This document shows positions 50,837 to 59,808 of a DNA stretch of 64,000 nucleotides, piece by piece. Numbering within the stretch: the stretch's first letter is position 1; every line of letters begins with the position of its first letter. The notes below the pieces were generated by a model, which saw only the letters and a program-made list of their open reading frames with translations, made no database searches and was not told where the DNA came from. The stretch comes from Moduliflexus sp964602655 (GTDB taxonomy: Bacteria; Moduliflexota; Moduliflexia; Moduliflexales; Moduliflexaceae). Made by a program: the position numbers and the translations under genes. The stretch spans positions 1 to 64,000 of the forward strand of contig CAZRSF010000009.1 of NCBI GenBank assembly GCA_964602655.1. The letters are read 5' to 3'.

Positions 50837-51778
50837 ATGAAGAGAAAACTCGATTTTGCCAAATTTGCCCCATTATTCGCGTTAGCGCTGTTATTCGTGA
50901 TTTCCGCGTTTGCCAGCGAGCATTTTCTGAAACCCCAGAACTTGCTCAACATTCTGCGGCAGGTGTCGTACACCGGCGTCATTGCGCTTGGGCTGACATT
51001 CGTGGTGATTTCCGGCGGCATTGACCTGTCTGTCGGCTCGATGGTGGCGTTTGTCGGCGGATTTGCGGTGCTGACGCTGAATCATTTCGGCGGCGGCGTC
51101 ATGGCGATTGTGTTAGCGATCTGCGTCGGCTTGCTTGTGGGGATGCTGGCCGGGGCGCTGAATGGCGTTGTTGTGACGAAAGGCCGGATCGCGCCTTTCA
51201 TCGTCACGCTCGGCACGATGTCTATCTTCCGTTCGTTGACGCTCTACATCAGCAATGCCGGCGAATTTCGTTCCGCCAGCCAACTCTATCCGAAAATCGG
51301 CGCGGGGTTAGTGTTCGGCGTTCCGATTCCGGTCTGGGTCTTTCTTTTGTTAGCAGTTGTTTTTAATATTATTCTGAATAATACGCGCTATGGCCGGTAT
51401 GTCTGCGCCGTCGGGTCGAATGAGCAAGTGGCGACCTATTCGGCCATCAAAGTGGATGTGATCAAGTTTTTCACCTACGTCATCACCGGCTTTACGGTCG
51501 GCGTGACGGCGGTCATGCTCTCCGCCCGGCTGAACTCCATCAGTTCATCCAACGCGGGCGTGTTTTACGAATTGGACGCGATTGCGTCGGTGGTCATCGG
51601 CGGCACGTCCATGTCCGGCGGCAGCGGCTCGATTTTCGGCACGGTCATCGGCGCGATTATTTTAGGCATTATCAACAACATGCTGAATATGTTAGGCGTT
51701 TCCCCCTACTTGCAGGGCACGGTCAAAGGCATCGTGATTATTTTAGCCGTGCTGTTGCAATATAAGAAGAAAAACTGA
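50837..51778 (+). CDS. Sugar ABC transporter permease (RbsC type)
   Basis: A 313-residue CUT2 permease with about eight to ten membrane segments. The start ATG 50837 follows GGAAAGG inside the end of the ATPase gene, indicating translational coupling. Family marks: GVIALGLTFVVISGGIDLSVGSMVAF, the cytoplasmic loop GRYVCAVGSNEQVATYSAIKVD that contacts the ATPase, and VVIGGTSMSGGSGSIFGTVIGAIILGII. It forms the inner-membrane channel with the ATPase encoded before it and the binding protein encoded after the repeat. Confidence 0.95.
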   Translation: MKRKLDFAKFAPLFALALLFVISAFASEHFLKPQNLLNILRQVSYTGVIALGLTFVVISGGIDLSVGSMVAFVGGFAVLTLNHFGGGVMAIVLAICVGLLVGMLAGALNGVVVTKGRIAPFIVTLGTMSIFRSLTLYISNAGEFRSASQLYPKIGAGLVFGVPIPVWVFLLLAVVFNIILNNTRYGRYVCAVGSNEQVATYSAIKVDVIKFFTYVITGFTVGVTAVMLSARLNSISSSNAGVFYELDAIASVVIGGTSMSGGSGSIFGTVIGAIILGIINNMLNMLGVSPYLQGTVKGIVIILAVLLQYKKKN

Positions 51779-51780
51779 GT

Positions 51781-51920
51781 GTTTGCCCTGAAAGGGCAGT
51801 GAAATACAGCCTGAGGATTTATCCTCAGAACAGGCCAGAGGCAGATGCGCCCTGAAAGGGCGCTGGAATATTTTCCTGGGGATAAATCCCCAGGCTGTAT
51901 TCCATTGCCCTTTCAGGGCA
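51781..51920. repeat. Composite palindromic elements before the binding-protein gene
   Basis: TGCCCTGAAAGGGCA and TGCCCTTTCAGGGCA ends enclose CTGAGGATTTATCCTCAG and CCTGGGGATAAATCCCCAGG hairpins. In this position they could stabilise or separate the permease and binding-protein mRNAs. Confidence 0.8.
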
Positions 51921-52043
51921 AAAAATCTATATTTCTCAATAAAAAGGGAGGTGGTAGTTGCCCGTCAAAAAGAAAGATGACATGTCACTCGATGCTGATC
52001 ACACAATAACCTGAACAACAGAAAACTTTCGGAGGATACTTGT

Positions 52044-53009
52044 ATGAGAAAAATTTTGGTAACGTTGTTGGTTGTGGCTACGGTGTTTGCGTTTACAACG
52101 GCGTCATTCGCGGAAAAAGTGAAAATTGGCGTCTCGATCCCCAGCGCGGATCACGGCTGGACGGGCGGCATTGTCTGGTGGGCGCAGAAGGCGATTGACG
52201 AATGGACAAAGAAAGACCCGGATGTGGAATTTTACCTCGTCACGGCGGATTCGCCGGAAAAACAAGTCGGCAATGTGGAAGATTTGATGGTCAAAGGGAT
52301 TAACGCGCTCGTGATTCTGCCGCATGACTCCGCGCCGTTGACTCCGGTTGTCGAACAAGCTTACAGCAAAGGGATTTATACGGTCGTTGTGGATCGCGGT
52401 TTGACCAAACAGGCGCAGAATGTGTACGTTGCTGGGGATAATCCTGGGCTTGGCCGCGTTAGCGGAGAATGGATGGCGAAAGAACTTGGCGGCAAAGGCA
52501 AAATTGTTGTGCTGGAAGGGATTCCGTGCGTCATCAATACGGAGCGCGTGGAAGCGTTCAACGAAGTGATGAAACAATTTCCGGGCATCGAAATCATGGA
52601 TTCGCAGCCGGCGCACTGGTCAACCCAGAAAGGTCTGGAAATCATGGAAAACTATCTCCAGAAATACAGCCAGATTGACGCCGTGTGGGCGCAGGATGAC
52701 GATGTGCTGAAAGGCGTGTTGCAGGCGTACAAAGAATCTGGCCGCAGCGACATCAAATTGTTCCTCGGCGGCGCAGGCGCGAAAGAAATGGTGAAAATGG
52801 TGATGGATAAAGACCCGTTAGTTCGCGCGGATGTGACCTATCCGCCGTCTATGATCGCCACGTCCATCAGCCTCGCGGTCAAAGGCGTGAAGAACGTGCC
52901 GCTCGAAGGCTTCTATCAAATGAAAATACCTTCCAAAGTGATTTTGGCCTCCGAATTGATCACCCCGGAGAACGCCAAAGATTACTATTATCCAGACTCC
53001 GTGTTTTAA
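52044..53009 (+). CDS. Sugar ABC transporter substrate-binding protein (RbsB type)
   Basis: A 321-residue periplasmic protein. The ATG follows CGGAGGA. The signal peptide (LLVVATVFAFTTASFA) should be cleaved before EKVKIGVSIPS. The type I periplasmic fold is marked by VKIGVSIPSADHGWTGGI, IVILPHD-type loop INALVILPHDSAPLTPV, VVDRGL, VAGDNPGLGRVSGEWM, GKIVVLEGIPCVIN and AVWAQDDDVLKGVLQA. It delivers the sugar to the permease encoded upstream. Separation by repeats from the other transporter genes would allow extra binding protein to be made. Confidence 0.95.
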   Translation: MRKILVTLLVVATVFAFTTASFAEKVKIGVSIPSADHGWTGGIVWWAQKAIDEWTKKDPDVEFYLVTADSPEKQVGNVEDLMVKGINALVILPHDSAPLTPVVEQAYSKGIYTVVVDRGLTKQAQNVYVAGDNPGLGRVSGEWMAKELGGKGKIVVLEGIPCVINTERVEAFNEVMKQFPGIEIMDSQPAHWSTQKGLEIMENYLQKYSQIDAVWAQDDDVLKGVLQAYKESGRSDIKLFLGGAGAKEMVKMVMDKDPLVRADVTYPPSMIATSISLAVKGVKNVPLEGFYQMKIPSKVILASELITPENAKDYYYPDSVF

Positions 53010-53011
53010 GT

Positions 53012-53051
53012 CAATCGAATGGGCGGGGATGCGTCCCCGCCCATTCGATTG
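53012..53051. terminator. Long hairpin CAATCGAATGGGCGGGGA after the binding-protein gene
   Basis: Perfect 18-base arms around a tetraloop at the end of the sugar operon, related to 49303-49328. A terminator role is likely, although the T-run is weak. Confidence 0.6.
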
Positions 53052-53094
53052 TTAGGCGTAACACTATATACGCAGTTCTCACAGGAAAGAACGC

Positions 53095-54270
53095 ATGAAT
53101 AGAGATCATCGTCGTGGTATACATATGTTGTTCATGATTCTATTGACGGTTGTTCCATATCATTCATTGGGGCAAGATGTCTCCAATATAGAGACGTTTC
53201 TTCGTCATCGAGAAAAAGAAGTCTTCCAAGTTGAAGAGATTCCTAGAAAAAAGAATACACGTGCGAAATGGCTTGCCATCTTTGGAGATCGGTTATCTTC
53301 ACAGGCTACCCCGATTACGCTTGCTCTGTTTGAGGAGATCGGTGGCATACCACCCTATAAAGAAACCGTCATCCGACGATTTTTCTGTGGAGGAGGATTG
53401 GATATTTTCAAATTTCAGATCGGAAACTTTTCAGGAAAACTTCACGATGAGGTGCTGATTGAACACCAATATTTAAGTGCAGGGAATCGCGGAGGAGTCG
53501 CCATTGATAGTGTCCATCTGTTTGCCTTGTCCGCTCCGTATCCCGAGTTACTGCAATTAGATACCCGATACTTTGACTGGAATGATGGACAAGAAGATGA
53601 ATTCACGACAACTTTTGAATTTCATGCTCCCACCCAGAATGGCAGGTATGGGATGGTCACAACCCATCAGATGTTTACCATCACGACTGATGATGGAGCA
53701 TATTATAAATATGGTATTCCGGGGACTCCAGTCTACACCTTAACGAGCGGAAAATATCTCCGTTTTACCCCTATCACGCGGTTATTTGCTGTTGATTACA
53801 ATCCCTACTACTATACAGTGAAGGAAGGTGAGAAGGTCCTGATTCAATACCAATGCCCCTACATTGAGAATATCGAGAATCTCGATATCGGGGACGAAGG
53901 CGCCTCACAAGACGCATTGTATCGATTTTATTGTGAAACGGGAAACGAGCCAGAAATTCAACGGATTGTCCTCGTGAACGATGGCATTCCTCTTCAAATC
54001 GCTCCCGAAACATTTTCTGAGGATACCCAGTTACTCGGATTCACGATGCTCCCTGCATACGAGCAGAAAAAACAGATTGGCTTTCAAGCATATCATGATA
54101 CCGAACATCTCTACTATGTGTGGGATATTATCACCAATCAGGTATATTTTCAAGGGATTGATACGAGAACTGGAAAGACTATCATTTCAGACAATCTACG
54201 GGAAAATTCGCAAGAAGTGAAAGAAATCAAAGCATTCATAGAGGCTGAGAACGACGTGAAATCGCCCTAA
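53095..54270 (+). CDS. Unrecognised secreted protein, 391 residues
   Basis: No family recognised. AGGAAAG precedes the ATG. The N-terminus is a signal peptide (HMLFMILLTVVPYHSLGQ), cleavage likely after SLGQ. The mature part is acidic and rich in aromatic residues and beta-strand patterns (for example HQMFTITTDDGAYYKYGIPG), with just two or three Cys. There is no membrane segment or lipobox. Codon use differs clearly from the neighbours: fewer GCG and CGC, more A/T in third positions. A possible recombination-site-like sequence follows the stop. Acquired origin is suggested by composition. It is not part of the sugar operon in any evident way. Confidence 0.75.
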   Translation: MNRDHRRGIHMLFMILLTVVPYHSLGQDVSNIETFLRHREKEVFQVEEIPRKKNTRAKWLAIFGDRLSSQATPITLALFEEIGGIPPYKETVIRRFFCGGGLDIFKFQIGNFSGKLHDEVLIEHQYLSAGNRGGVAIDSVHLFALSAPYPELLQLDTRYFDWNDGQEDEFTTTFEFHAPTQNGRYGMVTTHQMFTITTDDGAYYKYGIPGTPVYTLTSGKYLRFTPITRLFAVDYNPYYYTVKEGEKVLIQYQCPYIENIENLDIGDEGASQDALYRFYCETGNEPEIQRIVLVNDGIPLQIAPETFSEDTQLLGFTMLPAYEQKKQIGFQAYHDTEHLYYVWDIITNQVYFQGIDTRTGKTIISDNLRENSQEVKEIKAFIEAENDVKSP

Positions 54271-54377
54271 CGATCTGCTTGCACTGGACGCCAAAAGGAC
54301 GCAGAATAAAATTCAGCGGTAAAGATAACGCTAAGGTGGTCATGCCATCTGCTCGCATGATGAAGTGCGGCGTTAGA
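54264..54377 (+). other. Possible degenerate integron attC-like site
   Basis: CCCTAACG at 54265-54272 (overlapping the stop codon) is complementary to CGTTAGA at 54371-54377, and GCACT/AGTGC lie inward. GTTAGAT fits the GTTRRRY core, but the left box lacks the expected purine and inner spacers are unequal. No integrase is in the window. Confidence 0.25.
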
Positions 54378-54422
54378 TATCTTCCCTCCAACATCTGAAA
54401 AAACACACCGAGGAGAACACAC

Positions 54423-54875
54423 ATGTCGTCGCGATATTCCATTGTGTATTGTCGAAAAGAACGTGATGGAAGATTTCAAGAAGTCAGCGCGTCCTTCGAA
54501 TCGCCTGAGTTCGATGATCAGGATTTGACGGAATTTTCAGCAGAACATGGGGACGTGATCTATTTAGCGGAACAAGAGAATGTCGGGTTCATCCATTATG
54601 AGCATTGGCAGCATGGCCGACTGGTGAGGCGGCTCAAATACAATGACGATTACGCATGGCTTAGTGCCGATGGCGAACCAGAGGATTGGGAGAGGAACGA
54701 GGTCTTTTCGCCTGAGAATCTCTCCAAAACATTGGCCTGTTATGATCCGGAACGGCATGAAGAAATTCACGCCGCATGGCAAAGAAAACGCATTCAAGCC
54801 GGCGATGCCTTTCCTGTCTTAGGATTGATGAATATCATTCATATTTTACGACAGTATTGGGATTTACCGAATTGA
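54423..54875 (+). CDS. Unrecognised cytosolic protein, 150 residues
   Basis: No family recognised. GAGGAG lies nine bases before the ATG. The protein is acidic in its first two thirds, with no signal peptide or membrane segment. Trp and Tyr are frequent (YEHWQHGRLVRRLKYNDDYAWL, a patch around 57-80, then EDWERNEVF). The size and aromatic-acidic character recall small immunity-like or regulatory proteins, but that is not evidence of function. It follows the secreted orphan by 152 bases in the same direction. Confidence 0.7.
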   Translation: MSSRYSIVYCRKERDGRFQEVSASFESPEFDDQDLTEFSAEHGDVIYLAEQENVGFIHYEHWQHGRLVRRLKYNDDYAWLSADGEPEDWERNEVFSPENLSKTLACYDPERHEEIHAAWQRKRIQAGDAFPVLGLMNIIHILRQYWDLPN

Positions 54876-54934
54876 TCGGCATTGCGCAAGGCTCAAGAAT
54901 TTGAATATTATTGAATCGCAACAAACACATCAAT

Positions 54935-54975
54935 GCTGAAAAACAGAACAGGCCGCCTGTTCAACGATTTTCAGC
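54935..54975. repeat. Hairpin GCTGAAAA...TTTTCAGC before the hydrolase gene
   Basis: Outer GCTGAAAA/TTTTCAGC and inner GAACAGG/CCTGTTC arms in the hydrolase leader, 22 bases before its start. Confidence 0.6.
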
Positions 54976-54997
54976 CTGTAACAAAGAAAGGAACGCT

Positions 54998-55836
54998 ATG
55001 CTTTCTCACTGGACGCAACATGATCTGCTGATCAATGGCGCAAAATTACACTACTACCGCACCGGTCATGGGGATAAACGCCCATTCGTGTTGGTGCATG
55101 GCTTTTCGGATAGCGGTCTCTGCTGGACGCCTACAGCGCGCGACCTTGAATCCGAATATGACATTATCATGCCGGATATGCGCGGACACGGCCTGTCGGC
55201 GCGGGTGCATCCCGGCGAAACGGTGGATATGGCCGCCGATGTGGCGGAACTCATCAGCCATTTNNNNNNNNNNTAGAGCGCCCAATTTTGGGGGGGCATT
55301 CGATGGGAGCGATGATTTCCTTTCAAGTTGGGGTGCGTTTCCCGGATTTGATTAGCGCCCTGATGTTGGAAGACCCGCCCTGGTGGTTCTCCGAATCGGA
55401 ACATGCGCTCAACGGCGATCCGGCGGAAAACCCCATCGCGAAATGGGCGAAGACGTTGTCCTCCCAGACGTTCGAAGAGTTGTTGGCGCAATACCGTCAG
55501 GACAACCCTGATTGGCCTGAAGAGACGGTGCGCGTGATGGTTGAGTCCAAAAAACAGCTTGATCCCGCAATCATTGATATGATGGTGGATGCGCTACGCA
55601 TCATGGGACAGACCTGGCAAACAGCCATTCAACGTATCGTTCAGCCAGTGCTGCTCATTGCGGCCAACCCGGAACTTGGAGGGATCGTTACCCCTGAAGT
55701 CGTCGCGAGCGTTCGCGAATCGAACCCTAACGTGACTATTGTCACGATCCCGGATGCGGGGCATCTCATCCGATTTGACCGATACGCCGCCTTCATGGAC
55801 GCTTTGCGAGGGTTCTTAAAACAGATATCGTCTTGA
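54998..55836 (+). CDS. Alpha/beta hydrolase, interrupted by an assembly gap
   Basis: A cytosolic alpha/beta hydrolase of about 280 residues. MLSHWTQHDLLINGAKLHYY starts at 54998 after AAAGGA. The oxyanion region is VLVHGFSDSG, followed by DIIMPDMRGHGLSA. After the gap the nucleophile elbow reads RPILGGHSMGAM, and the catalytic His is in PDAGHLIRFDR. The ten Ns at 55264-55273 shift the frame between the halves, so the gap length is nominal. From the spacing to the nucleophile in relatives only a few residues are missing, and the gene is probably intact. Substrate unknown. Confidence 0.88.
55264..55273. other. Assembly gap (10 N)
   Basis: The only ambiguous bases in the window. They break the hydrolase frame and show this is a draft scaffold. 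Confidence 0.99.
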
Positions 55837-56276
55837 TCCGGCAACCGCTGCTGGATAGATACGATTCTCAAAAAAGCGCCATGTCGCGAGAATCATGATC
55901 CGGCAGCCGTATGAGGCTGATTGCATACTATCGGTATTCCGCAAGATGGAAATCTGGTAAAATATCTCGATAAAATAGATCGTGATTTTTCCCATCCGGC
56001 TCTTGACTATTTTTTCCAACGCGCTATTTACGTCAGTATATACGCATCCTTTTTTCATCACTCCAAACATGACGCAAACCGCTGCCATGAGATTGTGAGA
56101 GGAGGTGGTGAACGGCAAACAGGCTGCCATCGTCGAATACTTCATCATCACGACAGTGATTCACTGACGTCAACCACGACAAAGGAGCCAGGCGTGTCAT
56201 GTGTCTCGCTTCATAGGCGCGGCGAGCGAAGCGCATGCGCCAGAAACGATTTACTCATGATAACCTGGAACAGACT
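55837..56276. promoter_or_regulatory. Leader region of the binding-protein/receptor pair
   Basis: A 440-base stretch without a supported gene. A promoter candidate is TTGACT (56003-56008), 16-base spacer, TATTTA (56025-56030). An AGGAGG at 56100-56105 is followed by GTG only two bases later, too close for a normal start. Palindromic repeat families are absent here, unlike most gaps in the window. Confidence 0.4.
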
Positions 56277-57245
56277 ATGAGAAGAAGAATGGGTTGGGCT
56301 ATCGGGCTGTGCCTCTTGTTTGCAACACTCTGGACGGCGACTGTGTGGGCTGAGGAAGAATATATTTTGGTCGGGATCAATACGTCGGGATGGATTTTTG
56401 CCCCTGACATTCAATCGTTCCATGCCACCGGCAAAAGCCTTGGGGTGAAAACCACCGTGGTCGGCCCAAACGATATTAATCTGGACACCTTCCTCGAAGC
56501 GTTCGAACAGGCCATTGAGCAACGCCCGGCAGGCATGGTCGTCATTGCATGGGCTCCGCCTGTGGGCGCCTTGATTGATAAGGCGATGGCAGCCGGTATT
56601 CCGGTGGTCACGTTTGATAGTGATCTCCCCAATAGCCAACGGATTTGTTTTGTCGGGTCAGACTGGAATGCGCTGGGAAAAAAACTGGCGGAAGCGTTGG
56701 TCAAGGAATTGAACGGCAAAGGCAAAGTGGCAATGATCGGATTAGTCGGCCTGCCGAACATGCATACGGCGTTTCAAGGGTTCCAGGAATACATGGCGGG
56801 TTATCCTGACATCACGGTGTTGGGCGTGCAGGACGATAAAGGATCCCAGGAGGAAGGGGCGCGGGTGACCGCGCAGTTGCTTCAGGCGCATCCGGATTTG
56901 GCTGGCATTGCCGGGTTCGATGCGATTGCCGGCGACGGCATTTGTACGGCGCTGAAAGATGCGGGCTTAACCGGCAAGGTGAAAGTGGTGATGAATGATA
57001 TTAGTCCGGCTCATTTGCGGTTCTTGCAAGAGGACGCCGCGCAGTTTGTCCTCGGCCAAAAGCGCGAACTGTTTACCCATTACGCCTTGCGGGTGCTGTA
57101 TGACATCAATCATCCGGAAGGTGTGAATAATATTAAGTTCACCTCGGATGATCGCCAGATTAATATTTTCCCGGTACCGGATCAGATTTTTACCGGTTTT
57201 CTGTCGGTGACCAAAGAGAATTTACCGTTGTTTATGGGACAATAA
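56277..57245 (+). CDS. Sugar-type periplasmic substrate-binding protein
   Basis: A 322-residue RbsB-like protein. MRRRMGWAIGLCLLFATLWTATVWA is a signal peptide cleaved before EEEYILVG. The type I fold shows LVGINTSGWIFAPDIQSF, MVVIAWAPPVGALIDKAMAAGIPVVTFDSDLP, CFVGSDWNALGKKLAEALVKEL and IAGFDAIAGDGICTALKDAGL. No ATPase or permease gene is adjacent; instead a chemoreceptor gene follows after 94 bases that include a hairpin. The protein may present its ligand to that receptor, as RbsB and MglB do to Trg, or serve a transporter encoded elsewhere. The start at 56277 is chosen by the signal peptide; the ribosome site is weak. Confidence 0.9.
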   Translation: MRRRMGWAIGLCLLFATLWTATVWAEEEYILVGINTSGWIFAPDIQSFHATGKSLGVKTTVVGPNDINLDTFLEAFEQAIEQRPAGMVVIAWAPPVGALIDKAMAAGIPVVTFDSDLPNSQRICFVGSDWNALGKKLAEALVKELNGKGKVAMIGLVGLPNMHTAFQGFQEYMAGYPDITVLGVQDDKGSQEEGARVTAQLLQAHPDLAGIAGFDAIAGDGICTALKDAGLTGKVKVVMNDISPAHLRFLQEDAAQFVLGQKRELFTHYALRVLYDINHPEGVNNIKFTSDDRQINIFPVPDQIFTGFLSVTKENLPLFMGQ

Positions 57246-57273
57246 TCCGCCGTCAGAGGAATGGAAGCGTTAC

Positions 57274-57320
57274 CAGGGAAATAGGCTGCGCTGCAACGGG
57301 GGCAGCCGCGTATTTCCCTG
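57274..57320. repeat. Intercistronic hairpin between binding-protein and receptor genes
   Basis: CAGGGAAATA/TATTTCCCTG arms enclose GGCTGC/GCAGCC. It ends 19 bases before the receptor start and could set unequal expression of the two genes. Confidence 0.65.
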
Positions 57321-57339
57321 CGGCATAGGGAGAGATGCA

Positions 57340-59808
57340 ATGAAAATAACGATTAAACATCAACTCTCAGGTCTTCTGCTAAGCCTGGCATTAATTATCA
57401 TCATAGTCACATCGCTGGCTTATTATTATCTGCTCGTGCAAGATGTCCGGGAATTGTCGCGCAAACAGATTCGCATCGCGTTCGAACTGATGTTCGATGA
57501 TCTGATGTTGCAGGCGAAACGTGCGGTACCGATGATCGAAAGTTTTCAGCAGGAGTCCCTGGGGATGGCATCTTCCCTGAACGAAGACTTTTATACGCGC
57601 TATCCTGGAGCATGGGAAACGTTGCCGGCAACCGCCTCCATGGATATGCAAGGGCATATTTCGAATTTAGTTCGGCTTAGCGTTAAAGTGAATGCGTTTG
57701 CGCCTGTACTCGGCGCGACGTCTTGTGTGTTTTATAATAAACGGGGTGACGTCGTTGCGATCTATCAAAAGCTGGTTGAACGGAATGTGATGGGATTTTA
57801 TCTTCCTCAGTTCCAACAGGGCGCTTATGTGTCAACGCATCCGTCTGATCTGGCAGCCACAACCTGGGAAGAACTCCGACAGAGCGAACCGAAGCCTCTA
57901 CCTGAAGGGATCGCTGCCCGTTATGAAGGAGAATTGCCGACCATGACGACAGCCACGCTCTCATTAGAGGACAAGGAAGCCGCCATCCGCATTGTCGCTC
58001 CGATTATGTATCGGGAAAAGGTTTTTGGCGTCGGCGTGATCCGCATTGCGATTGATCATGCGTATGTCGCGCGGTATGCCCGTTTCAGCCAGACACAGGT
58101 AAATATTTTTGCTGGTTCAGCGTTATGTATTGGAACCCTGCCTGAATACGCCGAGTTTTCTTTCGATCACGAGACCAGTCTCCCGCAGATTGACCTTTTG
58201 CACATGCAAGACGTTCCGCCGCTGGCGTTTTCGACCGTCAAGGTCGAGGATCAGGAATATTATCAGGGGAACATCATTCTGGGGCAGGAAGGAGTGAATC
58301 TCGGCGCATTGACCGCAAATTTCCCACGTCAGATCGAACTCAACAAACGCGCGCAGCTTTTTACGTTGATTCTGAAAGTCGCAGCAGCGTTAATCCTGTT
58401 TACTCTTGTGGCGGCGCTCTGGATCAGCGCAAAAGTGAATCGCCCGCTGCAACGGTTTATTGACGCGCTTGCCCGACTCTCAAAGGGAGAAATCCCGGAA
58501 AAAATCAGCGTAGAATATAAGGGGGAATTCAACAATATTAAGCACAACCTGAACGAACTGATTGACGCCACGCAGGAGGTCACCCGGATCGCCGAGGACA
58601 TTTCATTGGGGAAGATGCAGGTGGACGTCGTCGAACGTTCCGAACATGACCGGCTGATGCATGCGATGCAAGGCATGGTGCTGAGTTTGAATCAGGTGGG
58701 ACAGGTCGCGCAAGCGATTGCGACGGGAGACCTGACGGGTTCCGTTCAGAAACGCTCGCCTGATGATTCGCTGATGCAGGCGCTCAATAACATGCGTCTC
58801 CAATTGATTACCGTTGCGGGCGAAGTCGCCGACACGGTCAATACGGTGGTCAAAAGCAGCGAAGAATTAAGCAAGAGCGCGGAGGCCTTGTCGCAGGGAA
58901 CGGCGCAGCAGGCCGCGGCGACGGAAGAAGCATCGGCCTCGATGGAAGAAATGACGGCGAATATCCGGCAGAATGCGCAGAACTCAAAGCAAACGGAAAT
59001 GCTTGCCAGCCAGGCGGTCGCGTATGCGGAAGACACCGGTCAGGTCGTCTCAGAAGCCGTTGTCGCCATGCAGCAGATCGCGAACCAGATTTCGGTCATT
59101 CAGGATATTGCGCAACAGACGCGGCTGCTGTCGTTAAACGCAACGATTGAAGCCAGCCGGGCGCAAGACTATGGCAAAGCGTTTACGGTGGTGGCGCATG
59201 AAGTGCGGGACTTGGCGAATACCACGCGCCTCGCGGCGGAAACCATCGTGCAATTGACCAATTCAAGTTTGGAGGTCTCGAAAAAAGCGGGAGCGATGTT
59301 AGCGACGCTCGTGCCCAACATTCAAGAGACATCCGAACTGATGCAGAATATCAGCGCGGCGAACACGGAACAATCTGCTGGCGCGGAACAAGTGAACAAA
59401 GCGATGCAGCAGTTAGATATGGTGACGCAGGCGAATGCCGCCACAGCGGAAGAAGTCGCCGCCTCGGCGGAGATGTTAGCCAGGCAAGCGACGCAACTCC
59501 AACAGGCGATTGCCTTTTTTACGCTTCCTGTCGAGCCAGCGCTCTCAGTTGTGCCAGGAGTTGCGGAAACGGCTGATTCCGATTTGCTGCTGCTTCTTCG
59601 AACGCTGACCGAGAAAGGCGCCAGCGAACAGGCATTAGGCGCGTTGGTGAAAAGCGTGATTACTTCCAGGTCGAACGCGTTAGAAACGGCAGCCAAAAAC
59701 AGTTCGCGGTCTCAGGCGTCCTCCTCGCCACCCGAAGAGAATTTCGCTCTGTCCGTCCAATCGAAGACTCAAAGAGACGCTCTCGATGATGAATATGAAC
59801 ATTATTAG
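57340..59808 (+). CDS. Methyl-accepting chemotaxis protein with large periplasmic sensor
   Basis: An 822-residue chemoreceptor. GGGAGAG precedes the ATG. First membrane segment about 9-32, a Cache-like periplasmic domain about 35-335 (VGVIRIAIDHAYVARYARF near its end), second membrane segment about 345-368, HAMP-like helices, then the signalling domain (about 500-730). The hairpin tip reads IAQQTRLLSLNATIEASRAQ followed by GKAFTVVAHEVRDLA, against the usual QTNLLALNAAIEAARAGE; the Asn to Arg change in QTNLL is notable because that region contacts CheA and CheW. A Ser/Glu-rich tail follows with no clear CheR-binding pentapeptide. Pairing with the preceding binding protein suggests sugar taxis. 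Confidence 0.95.
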   Translation: MKITIKHQLSGLLLSLALIIIIVTSLAYYYLLVQDVRELSRKQIRIAFELMFDDLMLQAKRAVPMIESFQQESLGMASSLNEDFYTRYPGAWETLPATASMDMQGHISNLVRLSVKVNAFAPVLGATSCVFYNKRGDVVAIYQKLVERNVMGFYLPQFQQGAYVSTHPSDLAATTWEELRQSEPKPLPEGIAARYEGELPTMTTATLSLEDKEAAIRIVAPIMYREKVFGVGVIRIAIDHAYVARYARFSQTQVNIFAGSALCIGTLPEYAEFSFDHETSLPQIDLLHMQDVPPLAFSTVKVEDQEYYQGNIILGQEGVNLGALTANFPRQIELNKRAQLFTLILKVAAALILFTLVAALWISAKVNRPLQRFIDALARLSKGEIPEKISVEYKGEFNNIKHNLNELIDATQEVTRIAEDISLGKMQVDVVERSEHDRLMHAMQGMVLSLNQVGQVAQAIATGDLTGSVQKRSPDDSLMQALNNMRLQLITVAGEVADTVNTVVKSSEELSKSAEALSQGTAQQAAATEEASASMEEMTANIRQNAQNSKQTEMLASQAVAYAEDTGQVVSEAVVAMQQIANQISVIQDIAQQTRLLSLNATIEASRAQDYGKAFTVVAHEVRDLANTTRLAAETIVQLTNSSLEVSKKAGAMLATLVPNIQETSELMQNISAANTEQSAGAEQVNKAMQQLDMVTQANAATAEEVAASAEMLARQATQLQQAIAFFTLPVEPALSVVPGVAETADSDLLLLLRTLTEKGASEQALGALVKSVITSRSNALETAAKNSSRSQASSSPPEENFALSVQSKTQRDALDDEYEHY

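Noticed and set aside
53051..53057. GTTAGGC as a true attC end
   Set aside because: The hairpin before it is explained by the GGGCGGGG palindrome family, and no matching left box is found; kept only as weak support for the cassette idea.
56100..56163. 18-codon frame after AGGAGG in the leader of the binding-protein gene
   Set aside because: GTG is only two bases from the Shine-Dalgarno core, too close for initiation, and the product resembles nothing.
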